Below the pieces are notes generated by a model. The model worked only from the letters and a program-made list of their open reading frames with translations, did not search any database and was not told the origin of the DNA. A program made the position numbers and the translations under genes. Positions 24,085 to 36,127 of a stretch of DNA of 64,000 bases are shown in pieces. How positions within the stretch are numbered: position 1 is the stretch's first letter; each line of letters starts with the position of its first letter. This DNA is from Theobroma cacao (taxonomy: Eukaryota > Streptophyta > Magnoliopsida > Malvales > Malvaceae): positions 9,692,371 through 9,756,370 of the forward strand of contig NC_030857.1 in assembly GCF_000208745.1 (NCBI RefSeq), given 5' to 3'.

Positions 24085-25240
24085 AGAACGACAAGAATAG
24101 AAAAAGGTCGAAAACTCTTAGAAATGGCAGTATCAAGAATGATCAAAGGCGGAGTGGGACTTGAATATTTCTACTTTTCTTCCCACATAGGTCTAATCAA
24201 CATCATACTAAAATTTTTAAGACTAAACAAAAGAGACCAAAGGTAAGTAATTGATTTTATTTTAGTGCATAACAATTGCAGACTAGTAATCAAACCTTAT
24301 AGATTTGAACAAAATGTACTCCCAAATTTGGATTAGGAATAACTTTAGGTTAGTAAGAAAGGATAACATTTAAGTTTTAAAATTAGTTTTTAAGCACCAT
24401 TCATCACATTTTAGCAAACATGTTACTGGATGTGCTCAGTTGCCTAATTCCCCACAATAAAGTCAACTTCACCTACCAAAAGAAACCAAATTTGTCATCC
24501 AGCAAATGATTAAGATCCAGGTCTCTGGGAACAAAAACAAAGGCCCATGAAATCAGAATAAAACACAGAGCAACCTCGAGGTGAAGAGCAGGCCATCAGA
24601 ATAGTCAGAATGTTAGAAATCTTGCGTGTGGACTCAGAACGCCACTTTGAAGAACTGAGTAGAGGTTCAAATCATCAATTAAATGACCACACCCCATGCA
24701 AGATAATGATCTGCACACTTTCCAGGAGCTGGTTACATCCTGCATCTGGGCAATCTGTTGTTTGCTGAAATATTAAAGACCTAAATGCTATTAGAAGTTA
24801 AAGCCATTCAGGGAATTAGAAAGACATAAGCAAATAGAACTAAAAATTAGTCAACTTTGATTGTCCTTCATTATGTACATGGGTAACAGCATTAGCCTTG
24901 CCCTTTTACATTTGAAATAGGCAAGGAAACTAAAATTTCCAAGCTCAGGAGATTTAAAACTTTCCTCAGCGAACAGCCTTCCCACATTATACCAAATTCC
25001 GAGCTCGAATACTGCCTATGCACTTCTTTTAGTGTATGACATATATTTTCCCAGTTCTGAATGTGTAGACAACCAAAGTATGCATCCAATTAATAGAATT
25101 TGTCACATTATACACTTACAACATCTTAACTGTCATTTGAAGACAAATTATCTACCAGAGATGGTAACTTCCAAATGCTGGTGGCTGGCCTTAGACATAA
25201 GTATCTAACACATGCTATATCACTAGCTACTTTTACTCTT
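24085..25240. repeat. Duplication unit A, 3' flank part (matches 32150-33255)
   Basis: Collinear patches match 32150-33255. For example, AGCAAACATGTTACTGGATG pairs with AGCAAGTATGTTATTGGATG, AGATCCAGGTCTCTGGGAA with AGATCAAGGGTCTCCGGGAA, and GCTCAGGAGATTTAAAACTT with GCTCAGGAGATTAAAACTT. The match continues across the LTR nest at 31717. Small indels are frequent, so the duplication is old. Confidence 0.85.
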
Positions 25241-26094
25241 ATATGTGTCACAACCCAAACCAAGGAGCCATGATCGACATGCACAAGCTTGGCAGGCTAT
25301 GTCCGTGAGACTCGAGAAAGCCTTAAGATTCACTTGTTTAATATTCTATCCACGGTATCATAAGCAACACATAACTCATTTATATATTGGAATCATCAAT
25401 TTACCATAATGCCCTTTCGGCACGTACATATATCAAATACGCAATATTCACAAGCCATACATGTCATGATCCAAATTCTGGGCCATGACCGGCGCATGGG
25501 CCCAATGGACGTAATCCACTAAGCTCAAGCAAGCCTATTAATCTGACATAATTACCATTCCATCATAAACTGCTAAGTCACATTTCATAACTTAGAATTA
25601 AAATAATACCACACATTGCCATCTCATTTTGGCATACCAAACAAGTGTATATACATTGTCTACAACATGTATCTTAACAATTTATATTAGGTTCGTCTAT
25701 ACACAACAAAATAATACTCGACTTCTAGCGGAGGGACTCGGACGAATGTACAGCTACTGAATGCCGAGACACCTACCAAAAGATGGATACAAGTCTACAA
25801 GGACACCTTCGTCCTAGTTACCGATTGCCTCGTGATCTGAAAACATGAAGTTGAAAACGGTGAGTATAAACCCAATGAGTAAATAAGAAAGGGAACAAGC
25901 ATACCATAAGGAATGTTTAACGAAATCATGATGCATTCTTTTTCAAAACAATGCAATTTATTTTTGACCTTATTAAACCCCTCATGTAAACCCCACATGA
26001 GAAAAATCACTTATTGAAAGAAGTCCATGCTCAACAAAGGATTTAGAGAGTAAAAACTTTAATAGCATTCATGCGAATCAAGTCAATGAACGAC

Positions 26095-26460
26095 GAGTCC
26101 TCGCTACAGCGATAATGAATTTTTGCTGCAGCGACACTTGATTTAAATTATCATCTAACCGAGGGTTTCTTACCAAACCTCTTCATATTAAACTTAATTC
26201 ACTTATTCCTTAATGTTGGAAATCCATACTCAAATATGGTAGCAAAGAAGTGGAAAATAAGGCATCAATTGATCAAAAAGAGGTGAAAAACATAAGGTTT
26301 TTCGCTGCAGCGAGATTTTGGTCATAAAACAGAAAGTTTTTCGCTGCAACGAGAAGCTACTGTACCTTTCTCACTGCAGCGAAAATGGATTCTCGCTACA
26401 GCGAGTTTTCAGCCAGCCTACCCTTTCAAAATCGGAGAATTTCTCGCTACAGCGAGAATC
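26095..26460. repeat. Cluster of TCGCTGCAGCGA-type palindromes in LTR-B
   Basis: About seven 12-bp sites match the perfect palindrome TCGCTGCAGCGA or differ by one or two bases, near 26100, 26123, 26301, 26341, 26371, 26393 and 26443. The commonest variant is TCGCTACAGCGA. Only the site near 26301 is perfect. Spacing is irregular (about 20-180 bp), so it is a dispersed motif and not a tandem repeat. Confidence 0.85.
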
Positions 26461-26674
26461 AAAACATCAAGAAAAAGGTTTCCTTTTCCCTTAAAACAAA
26501 GCCATCCTGCTCAATAACAAAAGCAACATGTAACACATGCAAACTTCCAAATTTCAACAGATCAAATGCTCACATTTTTGCATTACAACCATATACCATA
26601 TATGTATATATATATAGATATCAATCATCAAATACACCCTCCCATCATCATCATCATCATCTCATATGCAACAA

Positions 26675-26800
26675 CTTATGCGCACTCTCACTCGCACATA
26701 GCCGGGTCAGCAACGGCTTATGTGCACTCCCACTCACACATAGTCGGGTCAGCAACGACTTATGTGCACTCTTACTCGCACATAGTTGGGTCCACATCAA
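26675..26800. repeat. 42-bp minisatellite, three copies
   Basis: CTTATGTGCACTC starts each copy, near 26675, 26717 and 26759, followed by CACATAGTCGGGTCAGCAACG-type sequence. The 42-bp period keeps a frame open on both strands, which explains the apparent ORFs here. Confidence 0.85.
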
Positions 26801-27847
26801 CATACAAATAAGCACCCAATGCATATCATGCATATTATCATATTTTAACAACACATAACCCATTGTATAGCACATTTTCACAATATAACATTACTTCATC
26901 AAAGACTTGTTTTTAAGGTACATTTTCAAAGACAAGTTGGACAAAATCATTCATTTTCCCCAAAACAAGTTTGAAATGCAAGTCCACTCACCGGTATATT
27001 GTTGAGTTTTTAGATGACTCCAATTCCCCTAATTGTCCAAATGGGATGATGGGGCTTCCTTGAAACCTACCATCACATTAACATCACTATTATATTAATT
27101 CACATACTATAAACCCTAAAAGCTATCTCTTAGCTAGCCTTCAATTGCCACTTTAAATTGCTATCTATGTTCACTATCTAAATCACTATAAAATGAATGA
27201 ACATCCTCAACAATAAAACAGCTCATAATCTAAATTACTAGCCATTATCTACAGCTAAAAACCAAGCTTAGTACATCACTCACTTTAGGGTTCCTTTGTA
27301 GTTGAATTATTTTCCAATAGCTTCCAAATCAATGGGGTAATTCTCTATTTCTCTCTCTAGAATGCCCAACTAGTGAGAGAAAGTATGAAAATAAGATTTT
27401 TTAAGGGTTTTAAGGAGACAGAGTGGAAGAATACAAAGGTTCTAGTCAAAAAGGCTCAAAGGTATGAAATTTAGAGATAGAGAGAGAAAATTATACAAGC
27501 TCCACATCAAGCTTCCATGGAGGTTGGAAGCAATGTAAAAGAGAAGAAGAAGAAGAAGACAAGCTGCTGGAAACTGGGAGAAGAAGCTGCTGGAAACAAG
27601 ATATTTATAGGCCAAACTTATCCATTCTCTTAAAATTACGAAAATGCCCTTGACTAGTTAGCTTGTTCTCATGCAACCATTTGTGCAAGTTTTTTACTCC
27701 TTTGATACCGGGACAAGGTCCATAATGGTCTAGACATACTCGGGTTCATGAAAACTTAAAATTTTAACTTGAGGTAAAAAATAACCATTTTGCCCCTACC
27801 ATGAAAATTATCGAAATTTTGGTTTCCTTTCCATTTTACCCTTAATT

Positions 27848-28130
27848 TCACCATCCATTTATGCCTTAGGCCTACTTAGGCCATAATATTGTTTAAAAAT
27901 CTTACTTTTATGGGCTTACTAAGAAAATGACGAAATTACCTCTAATCAGGGATATCGCGTATACTTCCCTTTACGAATCTATAAAGGTCAAGGNCATTTA
28001 TGCCTAGGCCTACTTAGGCCATAATATTGTTTAAAAATCTTACTTTTATTGGCTTACTAAGGAAAGGACGAAATTACCTCTAATCAGGGATATCGCGTAT
28101 ACTTCCCTTTACGAATCTATAAAGGTCAAG
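27848..28130. repeat. Direct duplication of about 135 bp around an N at 27994
   Basis: The segment with GGCCTACTTAGGCCATAATA, GGGATATCGCGTATACTTCC and TATAAAGGTCAAGG occurs twice, separated by the single ambiguous base N at 27994. The copies differ at a few bases only (for example ATGACG versus AGGACG). A single N between near-identical copies suggests a sequencing or assembly join. Confidence 0.85.
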
Positions 28131-28758
28131 GTCTCATAATACATTAGCCATCAGTTGAGTTCGTACATACAACCCTTAACTTAACAACACATGGCACTCA
28201 ATGCTTACAATATCCAAAATACAAGTTTTCTAAGTTTCACAACCAGAGTGTGGAAGCATCTCATGACTCGGACTTAGCAGAGCGGACATGTCAAGAGAGT
28301 ACTTACTGAATACCAAAATCTCATCTGTCCAATGATAACGCTAAGCCACATAGAAATCTGTGGCGTCACTTATCTACACATGGTACGCAAATAGGATAAG
28401 TCATCTAATACTCAGTGAGATGGGATGCTAAACGTAGCATAATATAACACATAATATAACAGTAAAGAAGACACATTTATTAATGAAACCCTACATGGCT
28501 ATTCATCAAACATCTCCAAAGGTGTAAGTGCAAGGATCATTTTAATATCCTGTATGCACGTGACATCAACTCTGTCTTGCCATAATCTCATCTTTATGGA
28601 ACATTCGTATTTGATAATAAGCCAACTCTATTTCCAACCAAACATTAAGATCCCAGGTTTACCATAAGCCATTATTGAATAAATTTCACCAATTACGAGT
28701 GCTCTTCCCCCGAACATAGTCAATTACACACGATGGCTAATCTGCGAAAAATCAAACC

Positions 28759-28925
28759 TCATCTAGAGTAGTCTCAACAGATGGAAATCATATATATAAT
28801 CATCATCCGGAGTAATCTCTCAACGGATGATAGCATATCATCATCATCATCCAGAGTAATCTCTCAATGGATGGTAACATAAACATTATCATCATCCGGA
28901 GTAATCACTTAACGGATGGAAACAC
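28759..28925. repeat. ATCCGGAGTAATCTCTCAACGG minisatellite in LTR-A
   Basis: Four imperfect copies about 50-60 bp apart share a CATCATCC-GGAGTAATC-CAACGGATG order. The array includes ATC-rich spacers. It is part of LTR-A and non-coding. Confidence 0.75.
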
Positions 28926-29859
28926 AACTCTACAAGCAAAAATTACAAGCAAGACTATAACCACTACCCCTGCTTATCTTTGTCCTTGCAAGCATACACA
29001 TAGTCACAGGAGGAGACACCACTTGATCATTAATTTCAAATCAACGTTCGAAATTATCCCTCAGACGGAACATAATCACTCATGGCCATTGATGGATCTA
29101 TGACTCATCAGTCATAACTCACATCATTAAATCTAGCTCTCTAGCCTCATACACGTAAATAAGTTACATACTTAGGCATCCTTACCTCATTATTCATGTA
29201 TTCATATTCACAATTAAAACATTATAAGGATTGTCCATAATTATTCATATATCCATATCTATGAACAATCTACGTTCAATCTCAATGCCACCACGTGGCT
29301 CACATCATAATATACATGAGTATTTGTCTTAAATTATTAGTATACTATTCTAGACATTCTCATATAAGCAAAATGCATCAAAGTATTTAACAATTAATGC
29401 TTCCCAATAACATGGCATATTCACATTTTTAATATACATAATTCATATACTAGCCCAGCCATGCTCATTTAGGCCTAAACATAGCAATTTGATGTACCAT
29501 GGCAGCGCATATCAATATGTGAGATGCTTCACATGCATTTAACACAAAAGCTCACTCACCTCGACAATTGGGCACTCCCGCAGCTCAATTCAATACTTGT
29601 TGCTCACTCGTGCTTTAACTCCAACTCAATCAGTCTCACCACTTAGCAAATGGGTAGAATTCTCACTCCCATTTATAGTCTAGCATTCAACAATTGTATA
29701 TTCATCAATACTCACACTATTATTCACTATCTCTAAGCCAAATTTTGGCTTTCAAATTAATTCCAACCTTTCAAATCATCTCCAATCATTCACATCAACC
29801 ATGTAAAATTCTCATAAATTCGTCGCAAATAATCTAAGCCTTACTTTAGTTGCTGATTT

Positions 29860-30659
29860 TGTTGGTGCAAATGGGGTTTAGATGAAATTTAAGAAATCGG
29901 CAGAATTGACTTCAAGACGAGCCTTTAAATAGATATTATCTTTAAGACTTATTTAGTCCCCACCACTTGGTACGCAAAGGGGAATAATACGAATAGCCTT
30001 AGGGATACAATGAAGTCAATGTCTAACTTCGTCTTACACTTTACGAGAGTAAACCAATAGATACACTTGAGGGTTTGCAAAGCTGTTCGATCTTAGAGCC
30101 TACTTTCTGGAGCAAGTAGATTATAAGGAATTTGGATGTTTTTGCAGTTGATAGGAACTTAAGTGTTTATGTTAATAGAACACAACACTTTTCTTGCTCT
30201 TGATATTTCTGCTCTTGTTTTGTTTTTGATTTGATGTATCAAAATGGTTGACAACAAACCCTTTATCAAGGCTTGCAAGTGTTTCTTCTTCAAGGACACA
30301 ACACTTTCATTAACACATTTTGTCTAAAAGACATCTTTACATTTGCTAGAGACAACTTTTGAATAAAGGTATTGTTTCAATAATCATCTTATGAAAAGAT
30401 AATTATTCATTCCATAAAACATAATCTTTGAATTATAATTTGAAACAATAACTTTTCATATTTAAACTTTTGAGCTATGGTGTTTTTTCAATTTGTCTCA
30501 TAACTTTTGGATATCATTTTACCAAAAGATATAACCATTCACATGAAAACTTACCTACAATCCAATAGTTACATTGTTTCACTTCATGTGACATAACCTT
30601 TGAGCTAATATAGCTTTTCATTATATGACATAATCTTTGATTTTGAAAATATACCAACA
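29860..30659. mobile_element. LTR-C: copia-type solo LTR nested in LTR-A
   Basis: An 800-bp unit starts TGTTGGTGCAAATG and ends AAATATACCAACA. The terminal inverted repeat TGTTGGT/ACCAACA is perfect. It is flanked by GATTT (29855-29859) and AATTT (30660-30664), a 5-bp duplication with one transition. These ends are typical of Ty1-copia LTRs. No internal element sequence remains, so it is a solo LTR. Orientation cannot be fixed from the ends. Confidence 0.8.
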
Positions 30660-30944
30660 AATTTTGGCTTAGTTCAGCATAAATTTCTCAGCAACTTTCA
30701 ACTACAATTAATCACCAAGCTGAAACATCGAATTTCTCGTTAGTCAACCATTTAATGCTAAAAATAATCAGTCAAAAGCTTTAATCTTACCTCAATATCA
30801 TTTTCCCAAGCTCAAATCATCTCCAAACAACCTTCAAATTCCAGTTGAGAGTGTAGGATTTTGTAAGACAACAGGTGAGAAGTGTTTTTGACTTTGTTTT
30901 GAAATAGGTGGACTACCCAAGGTCTTTTATTTTTGCAAGTTTTC

Positions 30945-31335
30945 ATGCATCTATCAATAGACGTCTTGCATTTTCCCTCTCGTTTTGCCCTCCATTTGTA
31001 GATAGATTTTTCGAGTCTATCGATAAATGGTGCATTGAACACTTTTCCATTGCTCCAAGTGGAAATCTATCGATAGTCTCTGTAGATCTATCAATAGTCT
31101 CTGTAGATCTACTGATAGATCATACTCTTACTGCTTAGAAGTCATTCTTGGACGGCTATCTATCAATAGATATCGAGAATCTATCGATAGATATCTTTCA
31201 GCTGCCTTCCCTTACTTCTAAGTGGACATCTATCGATAGTGACCAAGAATCTATCGATAGAAGTTCTTCAATTCTTACTATTTTAGCTTCCATCTTTCAT
31301 CTATCGATAGACCCTAAACATCTATCAATAGATCA
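30945..31335. repeat. Cluster of CTATCGATAG palindromes in LTR-A
   Basis: About eleven sites fit CTATCGATAG or one-base variants such as CTATCAATAG. Five are perfect (near 31067, 31173, 31228, 31251 and 31300), usually extended to ATCTATCGATAGA. They lie within 400 bp, irregularly spaced, near the 5' side of LTR-A in its minus-strand reading. Confidence 0.9.
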
Positions 31336-31775
31336 TACCTAGACTTCAATTTTTCATATATCTAACCCTCCAAACTCATTCTTCTAAATTCTCAATACAT
31401 TTTCTTTTTGACAAACATCTCATTTCATTGTACTTAACTCATTATCAAGACATAAGTTCACCACATAGCTTCAAATTCTCAATCATGCTCCATGTCAAAT
31501 AGTACATCAATCACATCAGCATAATTTGTTTGCATGTCATATTCATTTAAGTACCAAACAATGCATTGTATCATTTAGGTGACAAACATATGCACACACA
31601 TTATCAAGGCCTCAAAATAAGCTAATTTCCATATCAATAAATTTCAAATTAGCCTATCATTTGACTGGGTTTCCCATATGCGTTTAACATCGAAAAATCG
31701 GGAATGTTACACTATGGATGCAAAAAAGACAATGGAAGAAAAGTGAAAAGATAGAAAGGGAGGGAGGATCAATAT

Positions 31776-32075
31776 TCATATTTCAGTATCTAATTGGACC
31801 AAACATAAGGACTCAAAGGTAGTTTCATAAACACCCTTCTCTCTGCTGTTTGTTATGCAATCATTCTTTTTTTGGTTTCCTCCATTTATTCTGACATCTG
31901 CTAATCCAGGCACAATATTTTGCTTCCACGTCAGAAGAGATAACCTGAACGCCATCACCTTCTGAGAGTGAATCACTTTCATTCAGCTACCACAGTCACA
32001 TATTTCACACACATAGGCTGATCCTCGAACCGCTCTAGTTCTCGTGGTAAATAGTAAATGATATAACAATGCAGG
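31776..32075 (-). pseudogene. Broken duplicate of the last exon of the RimP-like gene
   Basis: Minus-strand pieces match exon 5 of the intact gene at 33606-33301: RFEDQPMCVKYVTV against RFKDRPMYVKYVTV, LADVRIN identical, and ETTFESLCLVQLDTEI against ETTFDSLRLVRLYSEI. The pieces lie in different frames with a stop between them, so this copy cannot supply a functional C-terminus. It sits about 1.5 kb downstream of the true last exon. It is the exon part of duplication unit A, separated from its 3' flank by LTR-A. Confidence 0.88.
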
Positions 32076-32149
32076 ACTCTAACTTTTGCCCCATTCTTCT
32101 TCCGACAGTAATGAAACAAATATGGCATCCACATTCAAGTAAAGCAAGA

Positions 32150-33255
32150 ACCTTTCCAGCTTGGGAAAGATAACAAGAATTGAAAAAAAAAATGACAGTG
32201 CTTTAGGTAATGATTAGAGAAAGATTAAATGATGGTGTATGACTTGAATTTTTACCTTTGTTGCCCAATTGGTCTGACCAATATCACACCTATGTGGTAA
32301 AAGAACGAAATGATGGAAAGGCAAGTTGATCATATTTAAGTTCATAAAGTGAGGCCCTACCTCAGGCTAGCAGAAATCGATAAAATTGAACCTAACTTAC
32401 TCTCAAAAATTAAATAGGAAAAAGTTTTGAGTTACTGAAAAGGATGACATATTTTATAACTTTAAGATTGGCTTCTAAACTTTGTCCATCTCGTCTGAGC
32501 AAGTATGTTATTGGATGTACTCCGAAATCAAATGCCCCATAACAAATGTCAACTGCTACTAACACCACAAAGCATTAAAAGGAATAAAAATCGTCATCAA
32601 GCCATGAAACTTATGATGAAGATCAAGGGTCTCCGGGAATGTAAACAGGGGATCATAAAATCAGGATAAAATCTATGGCTACCACATGGAAATGTGCAGG
32701 CCATTAGGAAACGCACATGTCAGAAATCTTACTTGCGGAGTCAGAACCTCGAGGTTGAATTAAACCTACAAACTTTCTAAGAGCTGGCCACTTCTTGCGT
32801 CATGTTATTTCTGAGCAGCACAAATCGAAAAGGCTATTGCAATTTAAAGACATTCAATGAATTAGAAAGATTCTAATGAATAGAACCCAAAAAAATAGTA
32901 AAATTCGGTATGCTCTTTTATTGTGTACGGCCTTTGTTTGTTGTTTTAAGCCTTGGAATAGGAGGTGAAGAGTTCCGAGCTCAGGAGATTAAAACTTATC
33001 TCCATCATCAAGCATCTTGCAAAATTCCCAACGAAACTACTACCTATGCATTTATAGTAGTTCATCGCCTTTCATTTCCCACTCCAAATGTGTACACAAA
33101 CAAATTATAAAACAACTGAAACAGAAATTATCAAGTTATATACAGTGATAGAACATATGTTTTCAGCCCAGATTTGAAGACGAATTATATTTCAGATGAG
33201 TAAATTTCAAATGCTGGATTATCATGTTAACATAAGTTATCAACTAGCTATTTCA
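32150..33255. repeat. Duplication unit B, 3' flank of the RimP-like gene
   Basis: This is the counterpart of 24085-25240, collinear over about 1.1 kb with frequent substitutions and indels. It joins directly to the intact last exon at 33301. No coding sequence was found; the part nearest 33301 must contain the RimP-like 3' UTR. Confidence 0.85.
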
Positions 33256-33300
33256 CTATGCAGGCTGTGAAAGGTGGAAAAAGACAAACAAAAAATATAT

Positions 33301-35944
33301 TCATATTTCAGAATACAATCGGACTAGACGTAAAGAATCAAAAGTAGTTTCCAAACACCACTCCCTCTGCTTTTTGCTAAGTGGTCTTCCTTTCCCTGCT
33401 TTTTCTCTATTTATTCTCACATCTGCCAAACCCCAGGTGCAACATTTTGTTTCCATGTCAAACGTGACAAGTCTGAAAACACCATCACCTTCTGATAGTG
33501 AACCACTTTCAGCCACAGTCACATATTTCACATACATAGGGCGATCCTTGAACCGATCTAGATCTTGTGGCATCCGAACTACTCTTTCCACACCAGGAGA
33601 TGACACCTGCAAGTAACAAACATTTTTAGATCCGAAAGCTAAAAAGATTTTAATTCTGACATGTTAAAAACAATACAAATTTCAGCTTTATGGCATTAGT
33701 CGCCCACAGATTGTGGCAGATCTACAGACTGCAGCTCCTAAGATTAGGGTACATGGCCACTGCAACATCTAGTGTAATTAACCTAAGGCTAAAAGCCTGC
33801 TTTTTCATTAGATAGATAGAACCTTTAAGTAGGTTTGCCCATTCGGAAAGGCACTTCTCTTTGACTACAATCATGTGAACAAATAACAGAAAACAGATAA
33901 CAGTGATTAGAAAACATCATCACCTCCAATGTTATATTCTGAGGTACAGATCTAGCAAGCTCAGCTTCATCCAATCTTGCTCTATAGCTTACAGAAAAAG
34001 CTTCAACATCTTCCATACTGGGGGAACCAGACCTTTTACAGATCATTACAAATTAGAGTCACAGAGGCATTCTTTTTCCTTTGGCAGATAGTTTACCATT
34101 TTTGGAAGAAAATGAACTATAACAAAGAGCTGACCATAAACAATTAAGTCATACAGAAGATAGGAAAAGATAATCGTGATAAAGTGACTTCATGATTAAC
34201 AGATTTTTTAACAATGAGTGACTTACAGTCCAGAAAAGACTTTGAAGCTACACTTATAAAGAATAGACCATCACAAAGTCTTTGACTTCACATGCTAGCA
34301 CTACTCTTTGTACGGCTAAGGGGAAGAGACCACCCGATGAAAGCTATCTAGTATTCAGATGGTATTTTCAACTATATGTTGCTAGTAAGCTTTTAGGATG
34401 GCATACAGGAAAATAAGACATTTCACTCAGAGGGAAACAGAAAGCAAATATAATAGCTGTTATAACTTAAAGTTCCATCAATAAGGAAATTTTCTTAGTC
34501 GAAGCTGAAGTGCTCATTCAACCTCAAGTCTTACATTAACCAATAAAGTATAGCTTCCACTTTCAATGAGATGATCTGAATTTAAAATGGGAAATGTACA
34601 AGAATATCCCATTAAATTTATGTGTATACATCTAATATCAAACCTATTATATCCAATTTGTTGATTTGTGCCAAAAGAAAGCAATTAAAAATGAGGTGCA
34701 ATTGTATTTTAAGAAATTATCATCCACATTATTAATTGAGAATGGAGATTTTACCAGCATTTCTCATTAAAAAAATGTGTCAATAAATGCTTACTTATTG
34801 GTAAGTCTTTCAATGCGGACTTGAATGGAGGAATTTGACAGTGTTTTGAAGGCATATATCCCCAAATCACCATTGAAGGATAGACATACATCCTGAGCTA
34901 ATGCTAATGCTTCTTTATCCCACCATGTTCCAGCAAGAGAAATGCCCCCTCCCCCTGCTCCATCCCCAACCTTCACAAAATATATACTTACGATTTTAGT
35001 AAATTGCGTCAGCTTTGCCCAACGAATACATGAATGTTGCCCACAACTCTTGCAGTAAAACTTACATAAAGTTCAGTTTCATTGTCTAGGTACTCTTCTT
35101 CAAAATAATCATCATCATTGTCTATCATCGATTCATCTATACAGTCAAGAAATCCATTTATTCATTAGAAATTCAGTCAAGAAAGAGAAATATTTTAAAA
35201 TTGTAATTAAGGAATTAGGTGAATGTTAGTTCATTGAAACTTTTAGTAAATAGTAAAACAAGGGGTATAATCAACCTAACTCAAGTCTATACAATATATA
35301 GCTCCTTCTCCAAATTGAGCATAAACTCGACGCAGAAAAACTTGACTCAAGCTTGACAGAATTTTAATTACCAAACTCGAGCTCAACTCAAGAAAGAAAG
35401 CAAGCTGCTTGAGTGTCAACTCAATTAAGCTCGATTACCTTAAATATATCAATGACTGTATTTACTTATAATAGATATTCATACAAAGCATTTTTAAACA
35501 CCTTTTAAAGATTAAAAAGCAAAGACCAAAAAATTTGAATAGGCTTGAGCAGCTCCCATGAATCTAAAATAAAATTTGAAAACACACACACAGAGAGCAA
35601 ATGGGCATTCACTATTCATAAAAGTTACCATCTTCGGAGTCATCAAAAAGAATCTGCTCTTCTTCCTTATCTTCGTCGTCCATAGAAACTTCTTCAACAA
35701 TGGTTGGTTTCAAAAGTGGCTCGGACTTGGAGTTCTTCTTCCTGGCGTGGATTGCAATTGAAGAAGGGGACTTGTTAGGGATTCTAGCAAAAGGGTATGT
35801 CCAAAACGGGAACGAAAACTTGTTAGCTGAGCCTGGTGGCTTGTAAAAGCTACAACTACAAGTTATGGCGGTGGGTGAGGGTAGTAGAGCTGATATTGGG
35901 ACTGCCAAGTGTTTAAAATTCCAAGCTGAAACTAATAAATCCAT
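33301..35944 (-). CDS. RimP-like ribosome maturation factor (DUF150/UPF0090), plastid-targeted
   Basis: Five exons joined by eye: 35944-35629, 35136-35066, 34970-34795, 34032-33924, 33606-33301. They sum to 978 nt, 325 aa, with all introns GT-AG. The first 70 or so residues are Ser/Pro rich and nearly free of acids, like a chloroplast transit peptide. An acidic linker follows (about 80-130). The conserved part includes ALALAQDVCLSFNGDLGIYA, SYRARLDEAELARSVPQNIT and the family signature VSSPGVERVVRMPQDLDRFK. The C-terminal half reads GRPLSKKQREW and ends LRLVRLYSEI. Bacterial RimP helps mature the 30S subunit, so a role on organelle ribosomes is inferred. Exon 4 could start at 34032 or at a second AG 18 nt further in; both keep frame. 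A decayed copy of exon 5 lies downstream. Confidence 0.9.
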
Positions 35945-36037
35945 TCTTTAAGTTTATGAAGAATCTTTCGATATTGTTAAGCTTTTGGTGCTCCCAAAGA
36001 GTGAACTGGCAAAGCAATATCGAGAGAAAACAGAAGG

Positions 36038-36065
36038 AAAGAAGGAAGGAAGGAAGGAAGGAAGG
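36038..36065. repeat. AAGG microsatellite upstream of the RimP-like gene
   Basis: A GAAGGAAGGAAGG run of about 28 bases lies some 95-120 bp upstream of the ATG at 35944, probably in the 5' leader or core promoter. Confidence 0.8.
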
Positions 36066-36127
36066 ACACCACAACCAAAATGGAAAGAGGTTCACAGTGT
36101 GCTTCTCAAAACGGTGTCGGTTGCTGA

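Larger units (their letters stand above)
25462..28138 (-). mobile_element. LTR-B: solo LTR nested in LTR-A
   Basis: It starts TGTCATGATCCAAATTCTGG and ends GGTCTCATA, where the final CA is probably changed to TA. A perfect 5-bp duplication ATACA flanks it at 25457-25461 and 28139-28143. It contains the CGCTGCAGCG cluster, a 42-bp minisatellite and the N-joined duplication. No ORF carries a retroelement domain. The left end resembles that of LTR-A, so the two are probably related families. Confidence 0.75.
25246..31711 (-). mobile_element. LTR-A: gypsy-like LTR (probably solo) holding two nested LTRs
   Basis: On the plus strand it starts TGTCACAACCC and ends GGGAATGTTACA. Read on the minus strand the start is TGTAACATTCCCGATTTTTC, the usual look of large plant gypsy LTRs. 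It is flanked by ATATG (25241-25245) and CTATG (31712-31716), a 5-bp target duplication with one mismatch. The boundaries are independently confirmed because homology to 32150-33600 stops at 25240 and resumes at 31717. Removing the nested units at 25462-28138 and 29860-30659 leaves about 3.0 kb with no coding sequence, which fits a solo LTR. Confidence 0.85.

Noticed and set aside
26385..26881. Open frames on both strands in LTR-B
   Set aside because: The 42-bp repeat keeps frames open on both strands. No retroelement domain.
35310..35450. CTCGAGCTCAA-type repeats in intron 1 of the RimP-like gene
   Set aside because: Degenerate low-complexity sequence without a clear period or boundaries.
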